In this document: positions 51,601 to 58,785 of the stretch, piece after piece
Position numbering within the stretch: position 1 is the stretch's first letter
Layout of the letters: each line of letters begins with the position of its first letter
Assembly (NCBI GenBank): GCA_013397695.1
Contig: VYZI01000103.1
Coordinates: 1,588,197-1,652,196 of the forward strand
DNA length: 64,000 nucleotides
From: Centropus unirufus
Lineage: Eukaryota; Chordata; Aves; Cuculiformes; Centropidae
Direction of reading: 5' to 3'
Made by a program: the position numbers and the translations under genes
Notes under the pieces: generated by a model
What the model saw: the letters and a program-made list of their open reading frames with translations, nothing else
Databases searched by the model: none
Told to the model about the DNA's origin: nothing

Positions 51601-54600
51601 ATAATGTTCTGTAAAACCATAACAACCGACATATTCTTAATACCTGAATGATAATTCAACTAATTGAAAGTTAAACTTTTGCATTGTTTTTTTTCTAGAG
51701 GAGAAATTCAAAGTCGAAACAAAAGTCATTGTGGCAGACTTCGGAGAGAGAGAAGATATTTACAGTAGAATCAAAGCAGGATTGGAAGGTCTGGAGATCG
51801 GGGTTTTAGGTTTGTATCCGATAGTTCTAAATCTTTCATAGTGGTGTTTCATCTTGACATGCCTAATAACTTTTTCCCTTATTGAAGTTTATTGAAACCA
51901 GTTCATAAAATTGTGTTTGCCTGACTAAAACTGTGTCACTGCATGCTTGATATGTTTCTTTAGCTTGTTGGTATGCTACACGAGATGATGATTGCACGTG
52001 TGTCTAGGTTGCAGGAATTGTGAAGCTTATTGAATGTTTTTGATGTGTGATTCTGTGATTGCCCAAGGCTTTTTATCTTATGACCGTGTGCACAGTGACT
52101 TGAGCTAAGCAAGCTTCATGTACTTAGATTTAGTTTAGCAGTGGAGCCCTCTGTGAGAAACATTAACTTTTAATTATAGAGCTGTTAAAATTTTATCATT
52201 ACGATATTGCACCACGTAACTGGCTCCTGCTTCAGAAGTCCTAAGTGCATTCTGTTCACGTTGGTGAGCTGTGGTTCTTTGCTGATAGCAACACGGTATG
52301 TCCAGGTATGGTGTGTGATATTGCAGGAGTGTCAGTGGTGTGGGAGTCCTTGAAAAGGCAAGGTGATCCATTCAGTTACTTTGTCCAATGTAGAACTGAG
52401 GTGATTTCAAGAAGGTGTTTATCACAAGCTAAAAGTTTAAATGTAACAGCAGTTGTCCTGAATCATTTCTGAGCAGTGGGATAAAGGCAGTTTCTATCAG
52501 TTTTCTAATTCTTTCCTGAGAAGCAGGTATACCTCTGCATGTATTCTGTGTTTCTATGGTTTTTTTTATGGGGATGAGAACCTGTGATGGCTAAACATAA
52601 GGCATGAAGTTTTTAAAATTGCGTACCTCGGGCATCTGCTGGTTTGGCGTCTGATAAAGCACTTCTCACTACAAAACTCATTTTACTGAAGTGCAGTAAT
52701 TGGAGCCAGAACTGGTTTTTAAAAGCATATTCAAAAATAAATTCATTATACACATGATGATATAATATCTAAGCTTTGTTGCAAATAGATGAATCTTGTT
52801 GTATGTCTGCAAATAATGCCCAAGAAAATAGCGTATATAAAAGCTCAATTAAATAATAACAGTGAAGGATAAATCCTACAATGTTCCCTAATACTTCTGA
52901 CAGATTTGAGTACATGCAGCTTGTGGCATACACTATTTACTATAAAAACTCCAGTCCATTGCAGTAAATGCAACCGCCAAGAATGTTTTCTGTAAAGAGT
53001 AGTTGTGACAAAACTGTGGATGCCTGTTTTTTCTTTTTCTGAAGGAAACAAGTTCCAAAGAAACTTTGAAGATTAAAATCAACATCTGTTCTAATCTGTA
53101 CTGTCAAAATCAACTGGTGGAATGTAAGGCTTGCAAGCTGCTTGTCATATAGCAATCGTTGCAGAATAGTGTGCCACTTAAATGGCTCAAACCACTAGCA
53201 AACCTTTTATTGCATAACGTACATAGCCGCACTGGAAGGGGTTTATATTATTTCTTAGACTGTGATAAGGTTATGGTGATGCAAGAAATAACGAAAATCT
53301 GACTCTCTGTAGTCTTGCTTGAGGTGGGCATTAAAGCAGTGAATGTGTCAACAATTTTCTGTAAGCTTATTAGAGGAAAACAGGGACGTTCCTCAAACGG
53401 AGCCTTGGTTCTTGCTTTTATTTGCATGATCACCTTAAGTAAAAACATAATAAAAATAGCAACTAAATGCTCTGGAGCTGCGTGTTCTCTAGCTGAGTTC
53501 CTTCACTTTTTTTCTTGCAGCTCTTGCCAGTACAGGTTTACAGGCATATCTTTTCTAACTAATCACTAGCAGTTCTCGTAGGTCTTGTGCTGGAGATCAT
53601 GAAATTACATGATACCTTATTTTTTTCCATTTCCCAGATATAGCTGTATTAATAGAAACCACTTGCCAATGTAATTTTTAAACACGCAGAATGGCCACTC
53701 CAGATAAACCATATCTTAATTTTTTATGACAATTAATTTCATGCTTTAGCGCCTTACATTTTAAAACTTGTAGTATTTGTTGCAAACTGAATTATAACTT
53801 TTGCTGATCTGTGTTTTTCATGTATATGTGAGGGCAAACTTGGATTTTAATGCGAACATCCAAAAGGGATGAGTTCTTAGGTTCCAGTATATCTTCTTCT
53901 TTCAGGTCTCATTTGGCCCACTAAGTGTGAGAAGTGTTGGTGGTGCAGCATGGTTGCTAGTGATTGATGCTGCTTATTTTTTAACCTTCGAGACGAAGGA
54001 GTCTCGCCTATACTGCTCAAGATTGAGCTTCTAACTAAAGTACTTACAGATTGAAATCCTTGTAAACTTGCTTGGAAGCTTCTTCTCACCCACATGCGAA
54101 GGCTAAAAGAGTTTGCATAATGTTTTGCTGTGTGTTCAAAACAGCGTCTGTCAGTGACTTCGAGCATGTGCTAGCTACAGCAATATGTTAAACAAGCAGA
54201 GGTGGGAAATCTTTCTTTGACTGCACTTGATTCCCTGCGATTCTCTAAAGGAGTTTCAGCTGGACAGTTATACACGTTATCCAGTTTCTAGGTAATATAT
54301 GCTTGTACAAACTGGAAATGAATTTTTTAGTTATTCTGCCCCAGTCTGCTGCAAAGTACGATGTGGTAGGAAAATGATTAGAAAGTGGAAGTGAACATAT
54401 CTGGGACCCAGTCTGCAGAAAGGGCTTCACATTTTGTGTGACTCTATTGCATGAATCAAGTAAATATTTGAAGTTTGGACAGAGTAACCCAGGTTTGTCC
54501 TAAAACTGTGTCATAATTCATATCCACAATCCTTTCCAGAGAGATAGATTGAAAACCAGGCTATTTTAGGATGAACAGAAGGAAAACCCATGTGGCAATA

Positions 54601-56793
54601 TCACGATTGGACCTTCTTCCTCTTAAAACACTTCTCTTTCTAAATATAGCAAATGTCTGCTGGGAATTTGCCATCTCCCTGTTTTTCTCAATTCCTGTAT
54701 TTTTAAAGGTACCTAAAAGTTAAAGATTTGAAACCCACAGCAGGGCTTAATGATCCGAGGGTTCCCATAACTACACAAAGATCTGGACTTCAGAGCTGCC
54801 ATTCGAGGGAATCTGTGAATGAAGTTGGTGCACCTTGCCGGAATCTCTCCTGCATCCCTGTTGGTGCTCAACCACCTTTCAGGCTGGATGTTGAAAGGGT
54901 GGCTTTTGCCATAGGTGGAGGGGCTATTTTTGTTCTTTAGTGCCTTTTGAGGGCGTGTTACCCCTCGGCTCCTGCCCTGGCGGCGCGCAGTGCTGGTGTG
55001 TGCTCGGGGATTCCCTGGAGTGTAAGGCACTATATAAATATAAAGCGTTGCCACGGCAACCAAATGTCACGCGATTCACTTGCGTAAGATGAACAGCAGA
55101 TACTTAGGAGCCGGAGATCCCATTTGCTCCCGTTGTTTTTGTCTCCATGCCCACGTGCTTTCCTGAAGTTTGAGGTGACCGGGGCCGCAGGGCAGCCTTG
55201 CTTCCTGGTGGCGCTGGAAGTTTTCCCCCTCGTGCGGTGGGATTCAAGGATGGATGTTTCATGTCCGAGAATCAAACCTTGCCAGGCCGGAGCGTAGACT
55301 GAACTCTTCAGTTAATGCCCGCTCAGGCTTGGCCTTTAGCGCTGCCAGCGGGGAAGGGTTTTGCCGGGGGAAGGCGAGCGGCGGCTCCCGCGGCCCCGCG
55401 CGCCCGCGGGGAGGCCCTGGCCCGGGCTGGGAGCGGGGCCGCTGCTGCCGCCTGCCGGCCGCCCGCGGCCCCGCACCGAGAGCCGCTCCGGGCCCCGTTC
55501 GTGTGCCTGCAGTCCGGGAAACTTGGGAAACTGGAGGGGTTGGGAGTGTTTTCAGTGCAACATTTTATGACAGCTACTTGAAAACTGTCATTAATCAGAG
55601 CACGAGAAATCAGATGGCATCTAATTAAAACTCCATGCTTTCATTTCAGTCAACAATGTGGGAATTTCATATGTTTATCCTGAATATTTTCTTGATGTTC
55701 CAGACCTGGATAAAGTAAGTGCTTTTGTGGTATGTTCTGGTGTTCTCACTTTTAGCACTAAATGCTTAATGGATGTGGCAAAAGTATTTAGGTTTGGCGA
55801 TGGTACTCACATAACAAGGTTTCCAGATTAGAATGAAGGGTTCAAAAAGCTAAGAGATTTACATAAGCACCATAACACAATTCCAATGCTGGCAGCCTCA
55901 GCTTTGTGGTGTTTTTGTGCTTACTCTTCCCCGCTTCTTCATTTTGTATTTCTATTTCAGACAGATGCTCTGGGGTCAGTATCTGAATTCTACTCCTGTC
56001 CATGGTCTCATCTGGTGGCTCTTCTTGAGCTGCTTTAGCTTGTGGGGAGATTCTTACATGACCGAAGGGAAGAGAAGCAAGCAGTTTTGCTAATGGAATC
56101 TGCATGTTCCATAAAACTGTTATGAAACATGAATATGACAGGTTTAGAGAGTTTGTAATGAAAGGACAATCTTGGTTGCATTGAGTACTTTCTGACTCTG
56201 AACACTTTCACTAGTGCATGATTTTTGTTTCTAAAATCTCTGTAGTTAATTGTATGCACTGTGGATTTGCACCTCCTGCTTAAGTATCGATAAATGTATC
56301 TGGATTTTTGTTCACCTTCAGTGAAACTTCATAGTATTTAGCAAAACCCACCATCTTTTTTACCTGATAAGTAAGCTTGGAGTAACAAAAACACTGTTAT
56401 GAAATGGTGAAGCACAAAGTACAGAAGTTACTTTGTGAATATGTCTGAAAGATCAGAATTTAGTAAAGCTTATAAATATTGCAAATAATGCAAAATGTCA
56501 ATATGATGCATCCATGTTGTTCTTTATTGGTATGAGTCCCTAAATGGAGATAAAACTTCATTAAAAGCAATTCACAGATTTTGCTTTGAAAGTCTGTCAC
56601 TGCTTCTAATACTTAAGCAGGAAGGCAAGGGGTTAAGGTAGATATGTAAGTAAGGTTTAATTTATCTTGGAACTTATAACCCAGGGGATGTGTAAATATT
56701 GATCACAGAAGTTGAAATAACAAAACTCAAGACTTTGTTTTCTTGTAGACAATTGATAAAATGATCAACATTAACATCATGACCGTTTGTAAG
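3502..56793 (+). CDS. HSD17B12: HSD17B12, 5' half (exons 1-6 of a split gene)
   Basis: Seen: six exons (3502-3664, 35776-35822, 38692-38767, 51699-51809, 55650-55714, 56749-56793) join in phase to 169 codons with no stop. Residues 1-54 contain a hydrophobic anchor. TGATDGIG at about 57-64 fits the TGxxxGxG nucleotide-binding motif of short-chain dehydrogenases, ISRSK (81-85) follows beta-2, and NNVG (134-137) is the NNAG-type motif. PEYFLDVPDLD (143-153) is typical of HSD17B12 rather than its relative HSD17B3. Known for the family: an ER membrane enzyme of about 312 residues that reduces 3-ketoacyl-CoA with NADPH in the very-long-chain fatty acid elongation cycle, and can also reduce estrone to estradiol. 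About 54% of the protein is here. The catalytic Ser, Tyr and Lys are coded by exons beyond the right edge. No frameshift or missing key residue is visible in this half. Confidence 0.96.
3895..3989. other. Assembly gap (95 N)
   Basis: A run of N inside the CpG island at the start of intron 1. The right flank is a GC-rich tandem repeat, which probably explains why this part could not be assembled. Confidence 0.99.
3993..4080. repeat. GC-rich tandem repeat beside the gap
   Basis: Two adjacent copies of a unit of about 48 bp that begins GCGCCCGGCCGCCC (3993 and 4041), continues with a GGGAC-GGGG core and ends GGGAGGC. The second copy is shorter by internal deletion. The array probably extends leftwards into the N run. 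It lies about 330 bases inside intron 1. Confidence 0.65.
4494..4499 (+). terminator. Possible early poly(A) signal in intron 1
   Basis: AATAAA about 30 bases after the end of an open frame and about 830 bases after the exon 1 donor, with a GT-rich patch (GGGAGTTGTGAG) about 20 bases downstream. It could end short promoter-proximal transcripts. There is no proof of use. Confidence 0.3.
6664..6750 (-). mobile_element. CR1 LINE 3' fragment (old)
   Basis: On the minus strand this matches the 3' region of an older CR1 subfamily: a GGGAAGAACCTCAAGAAG block, then CTCGTCCAACTTCCTGCTC and AGAGCAGGGTCAGCT. Only about 85 bases are recognisable, and there is no tail repeat. It is degenerate and non-functional. 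Confidence 0.65.
8168..8665 (-). mobile_element. CR1 LINE, 5'-truncated copy
   Basis: Reading the minus strand, it starts in the last part of the reverse transcriptase frame (CCAGTGAGGCTGCACTT...), passes through blocks coding REL-LFSLEQ-like residues, and ends at 8168 with the 3' UTR (AAAGGTCTTTTCCAGCC). The frame at 8391-8651 still reads HCKEDIEGLDHIQRRPAKLV and GLFSLEQ, the CR1 ORF2 C-terminus. It is 5'-truncated, as is usual for CR1. Confidence 0.9.
8666..13206. other. Intron 1 stretch with no recognised element
   Basis: Ordinary intronic sequence. It holds poly-T runs (near 9460, 9870-9900, 11460 and 11640) and a short AT microsatellite at 11221-11236. No exon, RNA gene or repeat family was recognised. 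Confidence 0.5.
11221..11236. repeat. (AT)n microsatellite
   Basis: Short alternating AT run passing into ACAC. Confidence 0.8.
13207..13282 (-). mobile_element. CR1 LINE 3'-end fragment
   Basis: ATCATAGGATCATTTAGGTT, then GGAAGAGACC and CCCAACCCTTAACCTAGTGC, reads as the reverse complement of a CR1 3' end, including the tail unit. About 75 bases are clear. Sequence to the right is not recognisable as CR1. Confidence 0.75.
15660..15811. promoter_or_regulatory. GC-rich, CpG-rich patch cut by a gap
   Basis: Composition shifts abruptly from ordinary intron to CpG-rich sequence (CGCCTCCGGGAGCGCGCC, then GCCGGGCGCCGCGCCGAG) and runs straight into the N run at 15812. The sequence on the other side of the gap (from 16586) is AT-rich. 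It could be the edge of an intragenic CpG island or alternative first exon, or a GC-rich repeat. Its function is unknown. Confidence 0.45.
15812..16585. other. Assembly gap (774 N)
   Basis: A run of N inside intron 1. Open frames spanning it are artefacts of the unknown bases. Confidence 0.99.
18669..19260 (-). mobile_element. CR1 LINE, 5'-truncated, rearranged copy
   Basis: The 3' end lies at 18669 (ATCATAGAATCATTTGGTTG), so the element reads on the minus strand. From right to left it codes pieces of the reverse transcriptase (VPQGSVL, then IFIDDLDEGIECPLTK), then jumps to the C-terminal block (LVKGLKNKPCERRLSELELF). The normal FADDTK region between them is missing, so the copy has an internal deletion as well as 5' truncation. 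It is not able to move by itself. Confidence 0.9.
19660..19685. repeat. Poly-T tract
   Basis: TTTTTGTTGT followed by about 17 T. It may be the poly(A) end of an old minus-strand insertion, but no element can be named. Confidence 0.6.
19893..19923. repeat. (TG)n(TA)n microsatellite
   Basis: GTGTGT followed by about nine TA units, then GCTATATATA. Confidence 0.85.
20100..20625 (+). mobile_element. CR1 LINE, 5'-truncated copy with intact 3' end
   Basis: On the + strand this begins in the reverse transcriptase C-terminal region (CTCAGCACTGGTGAGGCC). It codes SKEDMEVLESVQRRAVKLGK and LRELGLFSLEKKRLRGDLIT (within 20127-20390), continues through the 3' UTR and ends CCAACCTGGTGATTCTATGA plus TTCT, the classic CR1 tail of repeated ATTCTRTG units. 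The copy is similar in structure to the minus-strand copy at 26329-26945. Confidence 0.92.
21117..21134. repeat. (TA)n(CA)n microsatellite
   Basis: GTATATATAC followed by ACACACAC. Confidence 0.8.
21840..22490. promoter_or_regulatory. Candidate regulatory stretch with MEF2-type sites
   Basis: Non-repeat intron sequence with a TTATTTTTAG at 21950-21959 and a perfect CTAAAAATAG at 22478-22487, both MEF2 consensus. Between them is slightly CpG-bearing, low-repeat sequence. A regulatory role is inferred only. Confidence 0.25.
22950..23307 (+). mobile_element. CR1 LINE, degenerate copy with deleted middle
   Basis: The right end (about 23178-23307) is a clear CR1 3' end: CCCCGGAGGTGTTTAAAAAA, then AAAGGTCTTTTCCAACCTGG and GATTCTGTGATTCTA. 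The left part (TGAAGTCTTACCTGGATTAT and onward to CAAAGAGGAC, about 22965-23020) looks like a worn version of the CR1 region that normally lies several hundred bases upstream. The 150 bases between are not recognisable. It may be one decayed copy or two fragments. Confidence 0.65.
23308..26328. other. Intron 1 stretch with no recognised element
   Basis: No exon or named repeat. An octamer ATGCAAAT is at 25597-25604 in a non-repetitive AT-rich block. Confidence 0.5.
26329..26945 (-). mobile_element. CR1 LINE, best-preserved copy in the window
   Basis: This is a minus-strand copy with its 3' end at 26329 (tail unit, then TTGGAAAAGACCTTTGAGAT). Its minus-strand frame stays open for 180 codons (26401-26943). 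It includes VRPHLESWVGFRAPHCKKDI, HIQRRGMELVKGLESKSYEE and LRELGLFSLEKRRLRGDLIT, the C-terminus of the CR1 ORF2 reverse transcriptase, plus translated 3' sequence. The long open frame suggests a relatively recent insertion. It is 5'-truncated, without endonuclease or the RT catalytic core. Confidence 0.92.
26946..35775. other. 3' part of intron 1, no CR1 recognised
   Basis: About 8.8 kb without a recognised repeat or exon. It contains the MEF2 pair at 29091-29178, a TTCCGGAA ETS-type palindrome at about 29813, and the branch/pyrimidine region before exon 2. Confidence 0.5.
28930..29185. promoter_or_regulatory. Candidate MEF2-bound enhancer in intron 1
   Basis: Two perfect MEF2 sites, CTAAAAATAG at 29091-29100 and 29169-29178, with a near-match CTATTTTTGA at 29126-29135 between them. 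The surrounding 250 bases are non-repetitive with several TAAT/ATCAAT homeobox-like cores near 28950-28965. The spacing of the two perfect sites is 78 bp. Enhancer function is inferred. Confidence 0.35.
35776..35822 (+). CDS. HSD17B12: HSD17B12 exon 2
   Basis: This 47-nt exon completes codon 55 (G|TG, Val) and codes VVTGATDGIGKAYAEE, residues 55-70. It holds the glycine-rich NADP(H)-binding turn TGxxxGIG of the Rossmann fold. It is preceded by a long pyrimidine tract ending in TTCAG and followed by the donor GTAAGA. It ends in phase 0. The short length and the position of the glycine motif agree with the gene structure of vertebrate HSD17B12 as I know it. Confidence 0.96.
35823..38691 (+). 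other. HSD17B12: HSD17B12 intron 2
   Basis: 2869 bases, donor GTAAGA and acceptor TTTTATTGCAG. AT-rich in the middle (near 37160-37205, with an AATAAAA at about 37157). No repeat family or extra exon recognised. Confidence 0.9.
38692..38767 (+). CDS. HSD17B12: HSD17B12 exon 3
   Basis: This 76-nt exon codes for residues 71-95 (LARRGMKVALISRSKEKLDE, then VASEI) plus the first base of Lys96. It covers beta-2 and the following helix of the Rossmann fold; Arg83 and Lys85 lie where NADPH-preferring short-chain dehydrogenases contact the 2'-phosphate (family knowledge). The acceptor is TTTTATTGCAG and the donor is GTGAGT. It closely resembles mammalian HSD17B12 over the whole exon (GMKV.LISRSK.KLD). 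Confidence 0.96.
39008..39065 (+). repeat. Possible ancient amniote interspersed repeat remnant
   Basis: CATAAGAACAGTTTACCAGG, then TCAGACCAAAATGCTACCTA, resembles a repeat common in turtles and crocodiles that reads AAGAACGGCCATACTGGGTC, then AGACCAAAGGTCCATCTAG (from memory). The similarity covers only about 50 bases, so the family call is tentative. Confidence 0.35.
43055..43092 (+). repeat. 16-bp tandem repeat, 2.4 copies
   Basis: The unit GCATTTGGCAGGTTTT is present at 43055-43070 and 43071-43086, followed by GCATTT. The copies are identical. Confidence 0.85.
48353..48386. repeat. Inverted repeat / hairpin
   Basis: The left arm GTTCCCAGTACCTT (48353-48366) and a GT loop are followed by AAGGTACT, a 4-base bulge (GTAA) and GGGAAC. 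The inner 20 bases (48358-48377) form a perfect 9-bp palindrome around GT. Confidence 0.7.
48937..48965. repeat. Perfect 12-bp inverted repeat with 5-base loop
   Basis: CAACTCAGTGGC, loop TTTCT, then GCCACTGAGTTG. All 12 pairs are Watson-Crick. It is preceded by an A-run (48918-48927). Confidence 0.8.
51699..51809 (+). CDS. HSD17B12: HSD17B12 exon 4
   Basis: This 111-nt exon codes from Lys96 (completed by AG) through EKFKVETKVIVADFGEREDI and IKAGLEGLEIGVL to residue 132, plus the first base of Val133. Asp109-Phe110 correspond to the conserved D-F/V that packs around the adenine ring in classical short-chain dehydrogenases. The acceptor has a run of eight or more T before CTAG. The donor is GTTTGT, weaker than the other donors of this gene, so this exon-intron boundary is the most likely place for alternative splicing. 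Confidence 0.95.
   Translation, partial: RRNSKSKQKSLWQTSEREKIFTVESKQDWKVWRSGF
55025..55160 (+). promoter_or_regulatory. Putative intragenic promoter: TATA box, X-box, E-box
   Basis: TATAAATA at 55033-55040 is followed after six bases by GTTGCCACGGCAAC (55047-55060), a perfect 6-bp inverted repeat matching the RFX X-box consensus. A CACGTG E-box lies at 55152-55157. All sit at the left edge of a CpG-rich patch. A start at about 55065 on the + strand would be expected from the TATA position. Transcription is inferred, not shown. Confidence 0.4.
55330..55520. promoter_or_regulatory. Intragenic CpG island in intron 4
   Basis: About 190 bases of very GC-rich, CpG-dense sequence (GGCTCCCGCGGCCCCGCGCG, then CCGCCCGCGGCCCCGCACCG) in otherwise AT-rich intron, ending 130 bases before exon 5. 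Long open frames here come from the composition. No protein similarity was recognised. Confidence 0.75.
55650..55714 (+). CDS. HSD17B12: HSD17B12 exon 5
   Basis: This 65-nt exon completes Val133 (G|TC) and codes NNVGISYVYPEYFLDVPDLD then Lys154. NNVG is the structural/catalytic Asn motif after beta-4 in short-chain dehydrogenases. PEYFLDVPDLD is a stretch that separates HSD17B12 from HSD17B3. The acceptor is TTTCATTTCAG and the donor GTAAGT. The exon lies only about 130 bases downstream of an unexpected GC-rich, CpG-rich patch in intron 4. Confidence 0.96.
55715..56748 (+). other. HSD17B12: HSD17B12 intron 5
   Basis: 1034 bases, donor GTAAGT and acceptor TTTTCTTGTAG. No repeat or extra exon recognised. 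Confidence 0.92.
56749..56793 (+). CDS. HSD17B12: HSD17B12 exon 6
   Basis: This 45-nt exon codes exactly 15 residues in phase 0, TIDKMININIMTVCK (155-169). MININI.(S/T)VCK is a very conserved HSD17B12 block; the central Asn is the conserved helix-alpha-4 Asn of the catalytic tetrad region in short-chain dehydrogenases (family knowledge). The acceptor is TTTTCTTGTAG and the donor GTAAGT. I found no following exon (expected to start with a MT.LVLPGM-like sequence) before the end of the window. Confidence 0.95.
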
Positions 56794-58692
56794 GTAAGTT
56801 CCTCAGTACCAACACTTGTTCTTCCTCTTAATTCAAAACCAGTAAGCAATTAAGTTGTTTGAAGCAATTGCTCTCACCTGTTGGACTACAGGTTTGTTTT
56901 TCATCTTCGAGTAACCCAGAGGTTATGATTGTGTGGAACACAATTTGTTGCAACGATACCTATTAGCTAACTAGAAGATGAAGGACAGTATGCAAAGCAA
57001 CTTGATGCTTCTTCCTGCTTGCCATTCTAGCCCTCCTTGTAAATTAGCCATTCTTCTGTTATCTGTTTCCTGGAGTAGGCAACCCTTATCTTCGCATGCC
57101 TAAGTGTGTTTTTTTTTTTGTTTTTTTTTGTCCACTGTAATAAGAAAACACTTAAAGATTTTTCTGCAAAATACATAGGCAAGAAAGAAAAACCAAGTTC
57201 ACAGAAGAGTTTGTTAACCTTTGTAAAGTTACCTTCCCTTTTTGATATTTAAATTGTACTATTGTGAAGAAATTAACCTGACTTCAGGATAAAACATATG
57301 GTTGTTCCACTGTTTATTAACACAAGGCCCATTCTAAATCAGATATTCATCCTAGTATTTCAAAGCTTAAAAGGGACAGAGGGAATAGCAGCTGCTTAAA
57401 AGGCATGGAGTCAATTACTCTATTACCAGCAACCGCTGAGGAAAGTGATTATTCACTGCTAAACCCTAACTTTTTTTTGTGCGTAAAAAATCCTTGGGCC
57501 TCCACTAGCTGAAGGTTAACCTTGTGCCACAAAGCCAAGATATTAGATGTTTCAAAGATGGCTTGAAAGTTTTACTTTCTTGCAGCTGTTCTGATCAGGT
57601 TAAGTATTAAATCTACTGTGGTGCTCTCTGAGCCTAAACTTGTAGGTGTTTTGTCTCCATGTGCCAGGAGACACAGAGCACCTCAATACAATGCTTCTGT
57701 AAGATTTTTACACCTTATCAAAATATAGGGAAACAATGAAACCTTGGTGTGACAGAATGGCATTTTTAATGTCAGCTTGCTGCTGCTAACTCACTTTCAT
57801 GGGTGTTGTATTTAACATCTTAGAAATACTTGTTGCAATGTTAGAAAGGCTACAACAGTGTGTTTCCAGAAACGTTTCACCTTGGAAATGACTGCTAACC
57901 TGGTGCGCACTGGTTTTCAGTTGACCAAGGATTATGGTGCATGGTGTCTTGCTGCACTCCCACAAGGTCTTCATCAGCAAAGTTATTAATGGGCAGTTTG
58001 AAAGTTTCTCTTATGGAAGTCATTTAGCAGCCTCTTCTTAATGCTAGCACAGCTACAGCAGGTGCAAATGTGAAGAAGTATTTTAATGCATAGACCTCTT
58101 AACTAGAGATTAGTGTAATCGGAAGAATGCTGGTTTGAAGATGTGACACCTGTGCTATGCCAGCAGAGGGAGTGCACTACTCAGTGATTAAAGAATTTGG
58201 GGTGTCAGTCTTCCAGAAAGTGTTTTGTTAGAGTATAAAAGTTACAGATCGAGTATTTTAACCGTATTTGTGAAGGTGTAGGCTAGAGTAATAGTTGAGG
58301 TCTACTTTAATGTGGTACGTACTTTCAATTCCAGAGATGCAGCCAGATTATATTGATTTCCAAAATAAACTAGTGCTGTTTTGTGGCTTGATTCTTTATG
58401 TTTATGATCAGTGGTGGTCAACAATTTACCAAAATTGTCATGCAATTTCTTGTAAAATTTGGATCGTGTCACTGTCTTCACATTCGAATGTAGTATAAAG
58501 ACTTACTGAATATCTACTCACTGTGTGTTGATAGTGTTTTTTCTTTCTGTTTCAAAGCTTTTTTTCTTGACCACGAGCAGCTCCTGCTACTAGGTGTAAT
58601 CAGTTTGAGCTCAAGCTTCCAGGCTTGAAAATATTTCCTTCTGCAGGAGCCAGTTGTTCAACACCAAGCATGCCAGTTGCTTACTGTTTTGG

Positions 58693-58785
58693 GGAGAGCA
58701 ACCTGCCCTAGTGAAAGGTGCCCCTGGCCCTGGCAGAGGGACTGGAACTAGATAATCTTTAAGGTCCCTTCCAACTCAAACCAGT
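58693..58785 (+). mobile_element. CR1 LINE 3' fragment (old)
   Basis: GGCAGAGGGACTGGAACTAG, then ATAATCTTTAAGGTCCCTTC and CAACTCAAACCA, matches the 3' UTR of an older CR1 subfamily on the + strand. The ATTCTRTG tail is lost. Confidence 0.85.

Larger units (their letters stand above)
38768..51698 (+). other. HSD17B12: HSD17B12 intron 3 (12.9 kb)
   Basis: Donor GTGAGT, acceptor TTTTTTTTCTAG. It contains a possible old amniote repeat remnant (39008-39065), a 16-bp tandem repeat (43055-43092), two short perfect hairpins (48353-48386 and 48937-48965), and a purine-rich, possibly conserved block (50500-50900). No CR1 copy or gene was recognised elsewhere in it. Confidence 0.9.
51810..55649 (+). 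other. HSD17B12: HSD17B12 intron 4
   Basis: 3840 bases, donor GTTTGT and acceptor TCATTTCAG. The first 3 kb are ordinary AT-rich intron without a named repeat. The last 700 bases hold the intragenic CpG island and TATA/X-box cluster listed separately. Confidence 0.9.

Noticed and set aside
52030..52060. GATTCTGTGATT, resembling a CR1 tail
   Set aside because: No CR1 3' UTR sequence precedes it; a 12-base match is not enough.
55254..55628. 124-codon open frame before exon 5
   Set aside because: It is driven by the CpG-rich composition (Arg, Gly, Pro, Ala-rich) and resembles no known protein. Kept only as a possible promoter region.
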